A DNA stretch of 64,000 bases, from NCBI GenBank assembly GCA_014529385.2, contig CM043946.1:21566577-21630576 (forward strand). Direction: 5' to 3'. Shown here piece by piece: positions 1 through 12,380 of this stretch (the first letter of the stretch is position 1; every line of letters begins with the position of its first letter). Source of the DNA: Adiantum capillus-veneris (Eukaryota; Streptophyta; Polypodiopsida; Polypodiales; Pteridaceae). Position numbers and translations under genes: made by a program. Under the pieces are notes generated by a model that was not told the DNA's origin, ran no database searches, and saw only the letters and a list, made by a program, of their open reading frames with translations.

Positions 1-1300
1 TGTATTGATTGTTGAGACATTGAGTTTGACTTGATGAATCTTATTTAAATTTGAAACTTGACTTAGAGGCTTAAAACATGTCATAAAAGGACTGACCAAT
101 GAAAAAATTGCAAAAAATTGTTCATCTTATCATTTTACGTCAAAAGTAAATAATCATTTTTTTTTTTGGCTCAAAATGGATCAAGGTTGATACCAAAGAT
201 TTTAGGCATGATTACAAACATCTTTTGTGAAGGCTCATAGAGTTTGGATCACAAAATAGACCAAAAACTTGATAAAAGCTAAAATCTGTACTGATTGTTA
301 AGAAATTGAGTTTGACTTGATGAATCTTATTCAAATTCTATGAAACTTGACTCAGAGGCTTCAAACATGTCACAAAAAGACTAAGTATTGAAAAAAGTGC
401 AAAAAATGCTCATTTTAGGTCAAAAGTAAATAATTGCATTTTTTGCTTTTGGCTCAAAATGCATCAAGGTTGATACCAAAGACTCTATGCATGATTACAA
501 ATGTCTTTTGTGAAGGCTCATAGAGTTTGGATCACAAAACATATCAAAAACTTGGTAAAAACTAAAATCTGTAGTGATTCTCGAGAAATTGAGTTTGACT
601 TGATAAATCTTGTTCAAATTAGGTGAAACTTGACTCAAAGGCTTAGTTTAGGGTGAGGAACATGTGTGTATGCTCAGGTGACCAAAAATATGACAAAGTT
701 TACCAGAAGTAAATAATCACGATTATTTACTTTTGTCGAATTTTCAAACTTTTTTGGCCAACCAAGCATACCACAAGTTCTATCGTGTTGTATTGAGCAC
801 TCACATCAAATTTGCTAAAATCTGGACCTGTAAAGTGAAAATTGTGGCCAATTTTATAAAGGTAGTCTGCAGACACAAAATTGTTGACAAACTGAGTAGG
901 ATTTATCCAAACTTGGTGAAACTTTTCTAGGGAGCTTAAATTGAGTTGCTTTATCTGTTTCTATCAACATCTTGAAAACTTTTTACAAAAAAATCCAGAA
1001 TTATTATTTACAACTGCTCCAGATTTGAGATCTTTTGCACAACTGAGTATACCACAAGGTCAAGCACATCAAGTAGTCTACTCATATTAAGTTTGGTGAA
1101 ATTTGGATCGCAAAAGTGAGACTTAAGCCAGATTCTTGAAAACTAAGTCTACGGACACTAAACAGATGATAACTTGGACAAATCTTGTTCAAATTCAGTG
1201 AAACTTGTCCAGAGATTATAAAAATATGTTTATATGGAAAAACAAGCCTTAAAAGTGAGAAAAATAAATAATCAATTATTTACTTTTGAGCCCCAAAGAC
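1..1300 (+). repeat. Degenerate tandem repeats, leader of relic element G
   Basis: At least two and a half units of about 285 bases are visible: the unit opening near 1 recurs near 289 and again near 571, then fades by about 1300. Shared landmarks are TTGAGTTTGACTTGAT, a stretch with AAAGTAAATAAT, and CTTTTGTGAAGGCTCATAGAG. A further unit lies at about 59230-59525. The position before the gag-like relic suggests the untranslated leader of an LTR retrotransposon. No coding is seen; the 65-residue frame at 733-930 lies inside the repeats and is not supported. Confidence 0.75.
707..732. repeat. Palindrome in leader repeat, half-site AAGTAAATAATC
   Basis: Two perfect 12-base arms (707-718 and 721-732) are separated by AC. 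Imperfect versions occur at 1261-1287 and at 59402-59429 (13-base arms, one mismatched pair). The other leader units carry only one arm, so the full palindrome is a property of some units. Confidence 0.8.
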
Positions 1301-2960
1301 AAGATTTTGGACTTGTTTGAGCTTGTACAGCATTAGAACAACAAAATACAAGGTCACCGGTCAAGTTTGGGTTCCATCAGATCAAAATTATTACATGATA
1401 ACTCAGTTTCCAGGTTGCAAATTAGTCCTTTAGCTCTTTACAATGATAGAATTTGGAAATCTCAAATGTTGACTCACATAGCCCAGATTTGGAAGTTGGA
1501 ACACAGTGCAGTCAAATCACATAGAAGAACTTGAAGGATTGCACAATCCAAAAATCAGCAAGTGCAAGCTAGTGCATTGTAGACTCGGTCAAGAATCAGA
1601 TGAACAGGGGTACAAAATCACATTGGATTACAGATTAGGCTATTCAAAGCCCAAATTTTCATCATTTCAAAGCCTGCAATCAATTCTGACACTTTCAAGC
1701 TAGAGTTAGTCAACTCTTGTGAGTCCGAGCAGTAAACTGTAAAAGTGATTTGACAAAAGAAGTCTTATCAAACTTGAGCAAGAGTAATTTTGCTAATCAA
1801 CTGTTATAGAATTGACATTTTATTATTTATTGCAGCTGACAGGTGGAAAAGGCTTGACAGAGCTAGGCTATTGCAAAGGATATCATATTTTATGTACATT
1901 TTATTATTCAAGTGCTCCTTATGAGCTTTAGCCATTCATGACCGGCCGGCCAGTTTGTAACCAATTTGACCATTCAAGAAATCTATATAACAAATACGTG
2001 CAAGAGGGAAATGGTCACTCTTGCACGGGGGGAGATTGCACCCAGTGCTTGTGTTGTTCTTCTCTCCTCTTCTCTCTTCTCTCTCGACGTGCCGACGTAG
2101 TACTCCGCTCTAGGAGGTGCGCCAGCACGTGCGCTGTCTTGCTCTTTGTCTCTCCCTGTTCGTGTACAACTTGGATTATGCGTTGTGTGATTCGAGGTAT
2201 GTAGATTTTTTTGTTTCATGGCTTGTAGTACATTGTTTTTTCTATTTTGCAGGGCTTGCGACGTTTCCGTCTGTAGCATCAACACCAGGATTTTCTAAGA
2301 GATACTTCTTACAAACCAAGACAACATGGAGTCAAATCGAGCCGAGAGTTCAAATGCATGAGAACCAAAGCTAACCAGTAGCTGTAGAAACACATGCACA
2401 ATTGCAACATAGCGAATTTTACAGCTATATGGCTACATTAAAGATAAGGTTTTGTATATAAATCCGGAAGGCCATAGGTATCTTATGAGTGGCAAAGCAG
2501 CATAGGAGACACGATCCTATAGATTAGAGTAAAGCCAGATTCAAAGAACTCCCAGATGTTCATAGACTTTAGTGGAGCTAGGTATTGCAAGCTCAAAGAC
2601 AAGGTGCAGATAGAAGTGCAAAAGATGGATCCAAGTGGTTATCCAGAAAACCTGCACGAGCCCACAAAGCATCCATTTAGTGCATACGCAATCAGGATTG
2701 TTGTACATGGATAACATTGGTCAGATCTATAGTCGAGAACCATAAAGGGAAGATCCAAAATTCAACCAATAGAGGACAATCTAATTGGAGAACCAAGCCA
2801 AAGATGATACAAAGGTCAAGATGGAGCAGTCTAGAGCTTGCTGCTCAGTGTTCTAAAAGAAGCCAATCTAATTGGAGAACTAAGCCAAAGATGGTACAAA
2901 GGTCAAGATGGAGCAGTCTAGAGCCTGATACTCAGTGCTCTAAAAGAAGAAGTTGACAAC
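1301..2960 (+). other. Unassigned leader/promoter-like stretch of relic G
   Basis: This is a decayed stretch between the leader repeats and the gag-like relic. It holds a TATA-like CTATATAA at 1983-1990, then a 10-base inverted repeat (CGTGCAAGAG at 1997-2006, its complement at 2018-2027), a CT-rich segment at about 2050-2090 and a locally GC-rich block to about 2180. A GT..AG pair at 2197-2252 would give only a 56-base intron, short for a plant, so splicing is doubtful. The reading frames at 1938-2204 and 1983-2285 come from the CT-rich block and match nothing I recognise. About 2750-2950 contains two direct copies of a segment encoding SNWRTKPKM, about 93 bases apart, a small tandem duplication. 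Confidence 0.35.
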
Positions 2961-3364
2961 TTGGCAAGCACAAAAATAAAAGCTCCTCTGCAAGAGCTTG
3001 ACATGGCAGAGCCAATTGAAATACCACCAGTCATGGAATATTGCTCAGATTGGGAAAAAAGGTGGACATTTTTCTAAAGATTGTTCAAGAAATCTAGACA
3101 GTAGGGACACATAAATTGCCAAGCAAGGTACATAGCAATTTGGACATGCGGATCTCGATGTAAGTGCATTTAACTTGTCACTTTTAATGCAAGTAGATGA
3201 TTTTGCATTACTGTTAGAAGCACCAGTAAAAGCACTACAAGTTCAAAATCAGCATAAAGATGCACAGACACCTGAAAAGATTAAAATTGATTCTTTCAAC
3301 AACAAACTCCTATGTGAATTTGGTTGAGGTGTCCAAATATCATTGAATGTTGAAAAAACTGTTA

Positions 3365-3529
3365 GGTTAATCCTTTTTGTACAATTGCCCTTTTTGGTCT
3401 ACATAGTGTGCAATCATTCATGAGTCTAAGGGACACATCAAACAGAATTCTGTTAGAATTTTATGGCACCCATAATTCCTATGCACACTATGTAGACCAA
3501 AAAGGGCAATTGTACAAAAAGGATTAACC
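3365..3529. repeat. Perfect 48-bp inverted repeat (foldback)
   Basis: Arms 3365-3412 and 3482-3529 are exact reverse complements of 48 bases, separated by 69 bases. The right arm continues the gag-like reading (…YVDQKGQLYKK) better than the left, so the left arm is probably the added copy. No target-site duplication flanks the unit, so it is either a foldback element or an inverted duplication made during reverse transcription or repair. The perfect arms contrast with the decayed surroundings. Confidence 0.95.
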
Positions 3530-5524
3530 AGTGTTTGAACGACCCACATCCCAACTCATAGAAGTGCGTCCAGTGATAAAGTATGGTTCATTTCAGAGGA
3601 TAGAAACTAGTATAGCTCATCCTCTCTAGAGTTAAAGGATATTAACCGAGTGAACCCAGAAATCTGTTCAGAGCCACACTCTCCTCGATAAAAAATCAAG
3701 CGTCAATGTTGTGACCAAATGAGCATATACTTTGACCAAAACAGTCATAGATATAGATGAGAGTCTAAGATCTATGATGACTTGGGTCCTGAAACCATAG
3801 AAGCTCATATCATAGTAGACCCATGGGATAGACAATATCAGGGCAAAGATAATACTATCTACATCTTGACTTGGGGAATAATTTGTCATGTGTCATGGCG
3901 ATACCTAGGAAACTATACAGAAAGTTTACTGATACCAAATATCAACACTGCTGCTCAAAGTGTGCCTTCACAATACCAAAAGGTGAGACTAAACCAGAAT
4001 CAAACAATTTTTAGATCTCACAATGGAGCAAGTGATAGTAACTACCCTAGGAAGAGGGGAGCTGCAAATCCATCAAGCGTAGCTCTAGTACCAGAAAATG
4101 CTACACCAATTAGAAGCCCAAGAACTTCTAGCTAGTAAACCCCTTCAAAGAAAAAACCATTGGAAGATCATATGGTTGTTGGAATTTTTCCTTTGACTCA
4201 AATCCGATCAAAATCTGCAGAAAAATTCTTTTACGAAGATCATTAGGGACAAAAGTTTCAGTTGATTTTTACAAGTCAAAGCCGAAAGCCGACAAATCCC
4301 ATATTGTTCGAGCAAGTGCATGCGACCAAACTCACATATGCATATGGAGATGCAGATGGCAATGAATACCAGCAAGTTCATGACCTTGTACAAGCCCCTA
4401 CGAATGTTAAACTTGAAGTCAAAAACTATCTGCAAATGATGAAAAGCCTCAAGCTGCCAGAATAGGTGACAAAAAAGTCAAAGTCAATGGAAGATAAAAC
4501 CCAAAAAACTACACAAAGGTCACCGCCAAAATCTCCTTCAAAGAGACAGATACTTCCAAAAAGTACAGTGAATCTTCTAAAATCAAAGGTTACTCAGATG
4601 CCGGCTCGTAATGCTCAATAGTTGCAAGAAAAAGCTGCAGTATCATAGTCATACGAGTCAACATCAATGAAAGCAGGTGATCAAGACAAAGCCAATGTAG
4701 AAAAAGCTCAATCCAAGGATACTGCCACAACAAAAACAATCAATACAGAAAGAAATTCTGAGAAGATCAAGTAAAACATCACAAGTGAGAATGAAGTAAA
4801 GCTGTTAAGTGAAGTATAGCTAGATTTTTAGTTAGACAAGAACCTCATGTCTTTTTGCACTTGGAAAAAATGTGGCCAACCACAACTGGAAGATGCTCCT
4901 AAATTTGTGAGAATATATGGAAACAAACGAGCAAAATGTTAGGGAATCATCTCCACCGCCATTCACGTAGGTCCATAGATCATCACGCCCAGTTCCATGT
5001 AATGACAAAAAAGGATATACCAGACGACATCATAGCGGGAATGCCAATGTCCCACAAGATGTTAGATTCAAAGTTCAAACATGACAGAGTCATCACATGC
5101 AACAAAGAATGAAGACCAAGATTGATCACCTTCAAACAACAGCACAAAGTCCTCAAGAACAGTTAAAATGGAGACTGATATCAAAGTAGATCTTATTGAA
5201 GATGATTCATCTCCATCAAATAGAATTTTAGAAGAGCTTAAATCAAGTCAGGTAATAGAAAGTGTAGATCAAATAGAGCAAAGGGAAACCATGAAAGCTA
5301 TTGAGCAGAGAATGCCACCAAAGCAAGAAGTTAAGAAGAACAGGGGTGCAGACAACCAACAATCTTTCGGAAGTCCACAAATCCAGACATTTCCAGCTAA
5401 ATCAGCTGATAAAAGTTAAATTGGAAAACAGAGTCTCAAGACACCCTCCATAGAGACACAATTAGATCAAGATGAGACCATGGCAAAACTATGACAAAAG
5501 ATCTTCAATAGAACCAAAAATGAG

Positions 5525-5840
5525 AATAGCTATAATCCTCAATAATACAATTGGAGCAAGTCTCAGATTCAATGCTCTACTCGATAAAGAAGCAAAGTGC
5601 AATATGGTTGCAGACAACATCCTTAGCATTATAGAGATTACTTAGGGAAATCCAGATAATAGAGAAATCATGGGTAAGGCTACAAGCCAAAAATAAATGG
5701 TTGCTACTCTTAGCATCCAATAGCATGAAGAGCAAGTAAAGTTTCAGGTGAAGCCTTCAAAGGAAATGCTTCCAGATGTCATCCTTGGACACCAGTGGTT
5801 AGACCAACATAAGGCCTACAAAGAAGTTATACTGCTAATA
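5525..5840 (+). pseudogene. Retropepsin relic, active site lost
   Basis: The translation shows ALLDKEAK at about 5574-5597 and VILGHQWL at 5778-5801, the usual spacing of the catalytic loop (LLDTGA) and the closing ILGxxWL motif of LTR-retroelement proteases. The catalytic D-T/S-G is D-K-E and in-frame stops lie between the motifs, so the enzyme is dead. ALLDxxAK also matches the second protease of element A (residues 781-788 of its downstream frame), suggesting that downstream type rather than the usual gag-pol protease. Confidence 0.6.
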
Positions 5841-7188
5841 CTCTCTTTTCCAAGAGGTAGTCCATGGGCCGCAACATTTAGAGGTAACGTTAATGCTGGA
5901 TTCAAAGTTGCAAGTCACAAGAATTAAAGAAAAATCTTGTAGACAAAGATAAAGCTAAAGTGGAACTTCCACCGACTAGTAAAGAAGATGTGAAAGCATA
6001 TGCTGCTATATCAAAGAACGCTCATGGATCAGATACTTCTAGCAAGTCACGCTTTCAAAACTTCAAGTCAATTTCTGACCCAACTGAAACCTCTAAGGAG
6101 ACAGACACGTAGAAAAGCAAAGGTATTTCAGTCAAAGTACTCAAGAAATCAAAAGATAGCCAATCAAGTGTTTGTTTCGAGCAGTTGAATCACAGTCAAT
6201 GATCCGGTTTGGATTAATTTAAAGACGTGAACTCAACACAAAAAACAAAAACATGGGATGGATAGCATCACAATGAAGCTTAAAAGAACAAGAATACTAT
6301 AGAGGTAATAGACATATATGGGTACCAAAACCGCAGGTTAGAGCATATGAAGTACCGTCAAGTCCCTCCCAAGAAATAAGGCCCACAAGGTATCAACCTT
6401 GACAATATCCTAGGATACCTAAGAAGCAGGTATACAACAGAACAACATCGAAAGATGCTGAAGTCTACCACAACTCTCAAGAGGATATAGAATAGAGACA
6501 AATTTCAAAGGATCTTCCTCTTAGACAAGGATTCTACACAGGTTATACAAATATTTGGCTACCAGTCAATGACAAGCCAACTGCAACTACACCAGACTTG
6601 CATCAAGATCTCAAGAACTCAACAAAACCTAGAGTGAAGCAGAGTCAACAAAGGAGATACAAAGGTCTCCAATGCTCCCAGTCAAAATCCAAATGCCGAC
6701 AGTGAACAAAGGCCTACAAAAACATCAAAGACTCCTATCAACACGCCTAATTGGAGAATCAAATAGATAATGGAGTCTTCACAGTCAAAGCAAGACAACC
6801 CAACCAACGTGAATGCAGATTTAAAGAAGATAAAATAGGTATGGAAAAAAAAACCTTCAATGCCAACTTGGTCCTTCACTAATCCTCTTTTTGAGGATTC
6901 AAGCTTACTTTTACCTGAAGAAACGTTTGTAGTAAGTACAAGAATGTAAAAAAGTCACCAGGGTGCAAAAAGGACTCTTTGGCATAGTCAAAGTCGGCAG
7001 GCTGCTAACCCATAAAATGAGCAAAGCATTAGTTCCAAAGCTTCAAGTCATAATAAAATATGAGCTAAGAGTCGTACTTATCAAACTTACTCTCAATCTA
7101 GAAAGAGTTGAGAATATCTAAGTTGTATCGCTCATGCTAGATGAGATTAGCATAAGAGTCGAAGTCTATTAAGTTACAATTGGGGGAG

Positions 7189-7198
7189 TGTTGTAGAG
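7189..7198 (+). other. Polypurine tract of relic G
   Basis: AATTGGGGGAG directly precedes TGTTGTAGAG, the start of an LTR. This is the plus-strand primer site of an LTR retrotransposon on the + strand. Confidence 0.7.
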
Positions 7199-8917
7199 TC
7201 CAACACTCATGCACAATGCACAATAAGATGAGAGGACATATCCTTGACAATGAAAACCATCCTTAAAGGGGTGCAAGCTTGCAAAGCCATGTCATATGCT
7301 TTTATAGCTACACCATCTTTTTGAAGAACCCCTCAAAACCTTTCTTGCACAACATATTGTTTCCCATGCATTTCTATGTATGTATATAGCATGTCCCACT
7401 ATTGGACATATGCATTAGACACTCTTTTTTGCTTCCACCTAAGCACCTTGAGTGGACTATAATAGGAAAACCAAGGTTCCATCATGCTACTCTCTCATAT
7501 TTTCTTTAATTCCATATCTATCAACAAATAATCCCTTGAGTACTTTATTAATATCTCCATGCTAATAAGTACTCCAATAATGCACGTATCCCAAAGACAC
7601 TTTTTTTCCACTTAGTTTTTCTTCCTTTGGTCATCCAGGTATTAGAACCAAATCTAGAACCTCATCATTCCACTTTCCTTGCACATACTTTTCATAAATA
7701 AACAGTAGCCTCATCATTATGCTATTACAAGGGACAAATGTAACATCATCTCTCACATCAAACAACTTTAAAACAATGAAGATGTTGCAGAAAACTGAAC
7801 CTCTTCAACAAATTCAATGACAAATGAAGACAATCAGTCCATAAACAACTAATCAAAACCTTCCATTGCCTCCACGGACACTTCTCAACAATGCCCGATG
7901 ACAAGCACTAAAATCAGAAGGGGGAAACGTTAACTAGAACCCATAGTAGTTAACAAGAGCTGCTAAAGATCGAAGACTTATGAATGCACATCAAAGATGA
8001 ATATGAAGAAGAAGTAAAGATTGGAGTTACACATTTTTCACATTTTTTTTCAAAATGGCCATGTATTGTAATTTTCCAATTTATTTAGCCATTGTGATAA
8101 TTGTAATGTGTTACGGGATCAATAAGAGTTCCAAGATGTAAATAATAGGTCAATTAGCATACCTAGGTTGCAGATACAATAAGTTGTGGAGCCTCAAAGG
8201 TCTTGGGTGCCATACATTGCATATTTTAGATCTTGGCTAAGGTATAAAAGCAAACTTTATAAATATTTTATTAAGTTTTTGGATAAGAAATACACAGTGT
8301 GAGTTAACGGAGCTCACTTCTCTCCTTCTCATGTTTCCTACTCCCTTGTCGATTGTCACATTGCAGTGTCGTCTATTGCGTTGCAACGACAACTAAGAGC
8401 TCTACGCATTGACGTAAACATATCATGGTAAACTGTAGCTTTTGGGGTCGCTAACCCGTGGCCTAATTTCATCATAAATAGGAATTTAAGCTAAAAAACT
8501 ACAAAGTAAGCATAGGTGGAGTATTGGGGCATCATTGCTAAGTATTTAGATGCTTGGGGTCAAAAACGACTAGGTCAAAAACTCACGGTTGTTAATAATT
8601 GTGATTTTTGCACTTCATCAAAAGTGAGATTTGAGACCATAAGCATCTGTGCGTAGGTCTTATATACATGTCCTAGAAGTTCCATAACATTTAGATGTCA
8701 TTTGATGCTATAATGATCATGTTTTGTTTGCCAATTAGCGATTAGCTTTTGATGGCTTTGGTCATTTGAGTGTAGCTTGTGTTAGATGCAAGTTGTCTAT
8801 TGTTTTCCAAGAGATTGGCACCCTCTTTTTAGCCTCTATGCACTAGTCAAGTCAGCTTCGTCCCATGGATTGACAATTATGTGCGTGGTTCTCGCTATGT
8901 TGCAATAAGACAGGAGT
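7199..8917 (+). mobile_element. 3' LTR (relic G), end uncertain
   Basis: The LTR begins TGTTGTAGAG right after the polypurine tract. The part from 8020 to about 8917 has a decayed copy in reverse orientation at 59522-60421. A TATA box (GGTATAAAAG) at 8241-8250 is kept in both copies and sets the transcription direction as +. The 3' boundary is not marked by a clear CA; 8917 is where similarity to the second copy stops. Confidence 0.6.
8241..8250 (+). promoter_or_regulatory. TATA box in LTR of relic G
   Basis: GGTATAAAAG sits inside the LTR and is retained as its complement at about 60195-60205 in the inverted copy. Confidence 0.55.
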
Positions 8918-10690
8918 GAGGTTAGAAACCCATCCCACATCAACTTTGATTTGATTGATGTGGCTAATCTCATGTTTTTGTGTTATGTGGACTTCATAAA
9001 TTTGTCAAAAAGGGTTAGTGGAATATATTGGTGAAATCTGGTGCCCTATGGTGGCTCTGAGTGCCCGTAGTAGGTCAAAGTGTTCTTGTACGCTCTAGGT
9101 CACAACATCAAAGCTTTCACTCTCTCTAGATCTAGCAAGTGGAAATGAGGTATGATTTTCCCTAATTGTCTACAAGTGCGCGACTAACCCGGAGTCTCAA
9201 GTGTACACTTAACTTCTTTACGTTGATTGCTCATGGCATATCACTTCTGTCTCAAACGGCTCATCATTTTGACATTCAATCGCTGATTGTCCTTGATTTT
9301 GCGAACTTGATATATTATAAGTTGCTCAAAAATTTAACTTGTACCAAATCTTTCTAAATTTGACATGCTTGAAGCTCTTTCTTTGTTAATCCAATGTTTG
9401 CTTTCAAAACTCAATTTTGGATCTCTTGGTTTTTTTTTTTAATGCTTACTAGTAAAAAATTAAAGACAATTATAAAAAAATAATATTATTTGGCAAAAAT
9501 AGAAAAAAATATTACACACTCATCTATACATACTCTCACTCTAAGTGTCATGATTGTCAAAAAATTGTCAATATGGCTCATTATTATGCTTGATAGAATA
9601 AAACTAGATAAAAAGAAAAATTCATGCAAAAAATAAATTTTATACACTATACATACAAATTCTTATTATCTTGTAGCTGATGGTCTTGTAATAGGCTACT
9701 ATGACTATTGTCACTCCCTCCTTTCCATTATAAGTGGTCTCGATCAAAGGTTAGTGTAATGCGCAAGGGCGGGAACAATGTATCTATGCAAGTTCGTGTA
9801 ATGTGGCCCTATTATGCCAATGGAAAAGATGCATGGGGTAACAATATGTTGTGCAAAATCCAAAACTTCTTGGTCAGTGCACATCTAGGGAGCACCTAGG
9901 ATGATTGCTTTGTTAAGATTGGTATCTGCTCACGACATGACATTGATGTAAGCATTAACAGTTGTGGATGTTGATTGGTAGATTTACTTGACCTACATTG
10001 ACCATCTTTCCACAGTTTGCAGATTTAAGCTCTATCTGAGTTATTGTTAATGGTACATCTCACATCTGCATGTATGTGTAGTTCTTGATTGCATTTTCTC
10101 AAGTTCTAGTGTCTACAAGTATGCGCTCCACCGATCCATCTGGAAGCTATATCCAGATGCATACATCCATACCTCCAATATAATTTTCCTCTGTCTGAAT
10201 TGATTTGATTTGAGGAGGTGCTATTGCAAGTTGTGGTAGAATTTATACGGTGTGTTGACATTCCTTGTGCTTTGAAATCAGCAACTTAGCTTCCTCCTAA
10301 GCCTATGCTTGATTATCTTGTGCTTGCATCCTTCTTGATGTGGCATCATGGATCTTATCCATCATCTCCATGGTTAGTGTTAAATGGAACTTTTTAACCT
10401 ACAACCACTAATCCAGTTGGGCATCTCTTCTCTCTTGAATGTTGCAAGCTTTATGGCTCCACTTCATCATATAAATCATGAATCACAAATGGGACATTTC
10501 TTTGATTTTTTAACTTTTGAGAGTGTTGTTTTAAGGTGTAAGACTAGCACATAATTACCCTTTTTAAACTCCTTGTTGATTACATGTTTATCATGAAACT
10601 CCTTCATGCATCATTTTTGTGCATATATATTTGCAATAGCTCATAATCCTATTTTATCCAGCTTCTTGAGAACATCTATCCTTTCTGATA
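8918..10690. other. Unassigned decayed sequence
   Basis: No reliable gene, LTR pair or RNA was found. On the minus strand about 9900-10450 gives a stop-riddled reading with TMEMMDKIHDATSRRMQAQ and, further on, IGGMDVCIW, which may be an old antisense coding relic, but I cannot name a family. The short + frames at 9166-9357 and 9708-9899 have no recognisable motif. Confidence 0.3.
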
Positions 10691-12130
10691 GCTCATGGCC
10701 TACCCATTCTAAGTCCTTGGCTCCTCAAAGCGAGAGAATCAAGAATTCTATGGAAAAGTGTACTTTTGAATCAGCTAAAGGATAACCCAACAGTAGCCAC
10801 ACTACAAGGCACATATGCTTCCTATCAAACAATGGAGCAGAATGTTAAGGACTTAGAGATGGAGATAAAGCTTGAGTAGATGCAAAGAAGGGAATTTTCA
10901 ATCAACTTCATGTAGTGAGAAGACAACTACCAACAACATATTGCTCAACTTAACAAGGAGTTAAGCAAGGCTAAAGAAGCTGCCATGGCACATGCAACCA
11001 TGTTGAGAGATGAGCAAATCACTACCGCAATGCAAAATAAGGATACCCTTCAGTTCATGGATCTGGAAGTTCCAACAACAGAAGAGGCCAATCTTCCAGA
11101 CATTGAAATTTCTCAAGCAGAAGCGGAACCTTCCACTACTCCAAAAAGCCTGATTGCTAAGGAGGAGGCTATTTTGAAGAGGCAGAGAGAAGAGGAAATG
11201 TAGACCATTTGGAAGAAGGCACTACAATGGGAAGAATGGATTATACACTCAATCAATGTCAATCTACTCACGCACTCCATAGTCAATGAAATGTGGCATC
11301 AACAAGATCTCCCCTTATCCTCTCATTAAATTTGAATATCCTCCAAATAAAAGAAAGATTGCTCAAGGATCTCCATGAAAATCCTTCACTCTACAACACT
11401 CCAAATGGTGCAAGATATGGCTTAATCGGCATCCCAAGTATCTCAATTTTTCCACAAATGCATCATTACTAATCAAACAGGATCTTGTGCAGTGCTCAGT
11501 ACCGAGAGCTAGAAATTCGCAACAACACTTTATCCTCCAACAAAAAAGATTAAAGTGATTTAATTACCCCCAATTTCCACCACCTCCAAATAACCAACCA
11601 ACAAAGTCATACATGGTGGAGACACTATCTTCATCCACACAACTATTTTGGGGCATCCCAGATTTGGCATGCATTATGCTAGTAAAGATTGCAAAGATGC
11701 TCCTAACTTGTTTGCAAACATTTCATAGGGTAGAACAAACAGATGCCGCATGGGTGTCCTTCCTCAAAGGTACACAAGGTCTATGCTAACCATCTAAAGA
11801 AGTCCATTGATTCTATGCAAGGGCCATGCTTCTCCCATCATATTATATGCAGACATTTGAAGAAGCATTCTACACGGGTTTTTTCACGTATCAATCAAAG
11901 ATCTTCGTCCCTATCATCACAAACTTGCGGGCTTGGTTTGTCAGATATTCAACAATGAAGTGGAAGAATGCAATCAACATGCAATTCATGTCCACTAAAG
12001 ACAAGAGATGCGTATCAAGTACCAACAAGGTCTTGACCATCAAGCAAAGAGAACGGCGATGCAAAAGCCCGACCACTACTTAGCACCCTAAGGAGTTGTG
12101 TCGTGAATGACACATGAAGGAGGGGCGTAA
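10690..12130 (+). pseudogene. Relic H: decayed copy of the element B coiled-coil protein
   Basis: Three segments match element B in order. About 10800-11203 is a broken coiled-coil region, best kept as the 72-residue frame at 10985-11203. About 11205-11290 (IWKKALQWEE) matches IWYKAMQLEK in B near 37990. About 11660-11900 has DLACIMLVKIAKMLLTCL matching DLSCKMLCKIARTFLACL, and TFEEAFYTGFF, which is identical in B. Several frameshifts and stops separate the pieces. The same order followed by a polypurine tract and LTR shows that this was a separate element of the B family. Confidence 0.7.
12117..12130 (+). other. Polypurine tract of relic H
   Basis: AAGGAGGGGCGTAA precedes TGTTAGCTGC. The context (ACATGA, then the purine run) matches the one before the LTR of element B at 38856-38869. 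Confidence 0.65.
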
Positions 12131-12380
12131 TGTTAGCTGCTCAGCTACCAAGAGCAAAAGAAGAGCATCAAGAAGAACTCCACACATTTTTTCAATCCTA
12201 ATGATTGTAATCAAACCCATTTTGTTATTGAAAAATCTCGCAAGTCCAAAACCTTTGTAATGCTATTGAGAACCAGTGAGTCTAAAGGGGCCAATGGCTT
12301 CCACGTTTGTAATTCTATGGAGTCTGTTAACCTTATAATGAGCCCCAACAAGCTAGGAATCCATTTTGTATTCCAAACCA
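12131..12380 (+). mobile_element. Truncated LTR of relic H
   Basis: It starts with TGTTAGCTGC after the polypurine tract. The segment with TAATGAGCCC and ATTCCATTTT parallels the first 80 bases of the element B LTR. Similarity stops near 12375-12380, where the reading frame of element A gag begins, so H and A are joined by a truncation. Confidence 0.5.

Larger units (their letters stand above)
2960..6900 (+). pseudogene. Decayed gag-like/protease polyprotein of relic element G
   Basis: No long frame survives, but three pieces are recognisable. A CCHC knuckle relic lies at 3041-3084 (C, a W where the second C should be, then GGHFSKDC after a frameshift). A segment around 3480-3620 reads VDQKGQLY, then FERPTSQLIEVRPV, and matches the gag-like frame of element F at 63480-63600 (ERPTQRLEIIRV). 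Around 3800-3870 a related HIIVDPWDRQYQ block follows. A protease relic lies at 5525-5840 (listed separately). Short open frames (3782-4135, 4262-4465, 5168-5419, 6000-6188) are islands between stops. The element was once a Ty3/gypsy-type retroelement and cannot now make a protein. Confidence 0.6.

Noticed and set aside
1938-2285. 88- and 100-codon overlapping frames
   Set aside because: They depend on a CT-rich low-complexity block and have no motif; protein composition is biased.
3365-3529. MITE
   Set aside because: No target-site duplication or known terminal motif; called a foldback/inverted duplication only.
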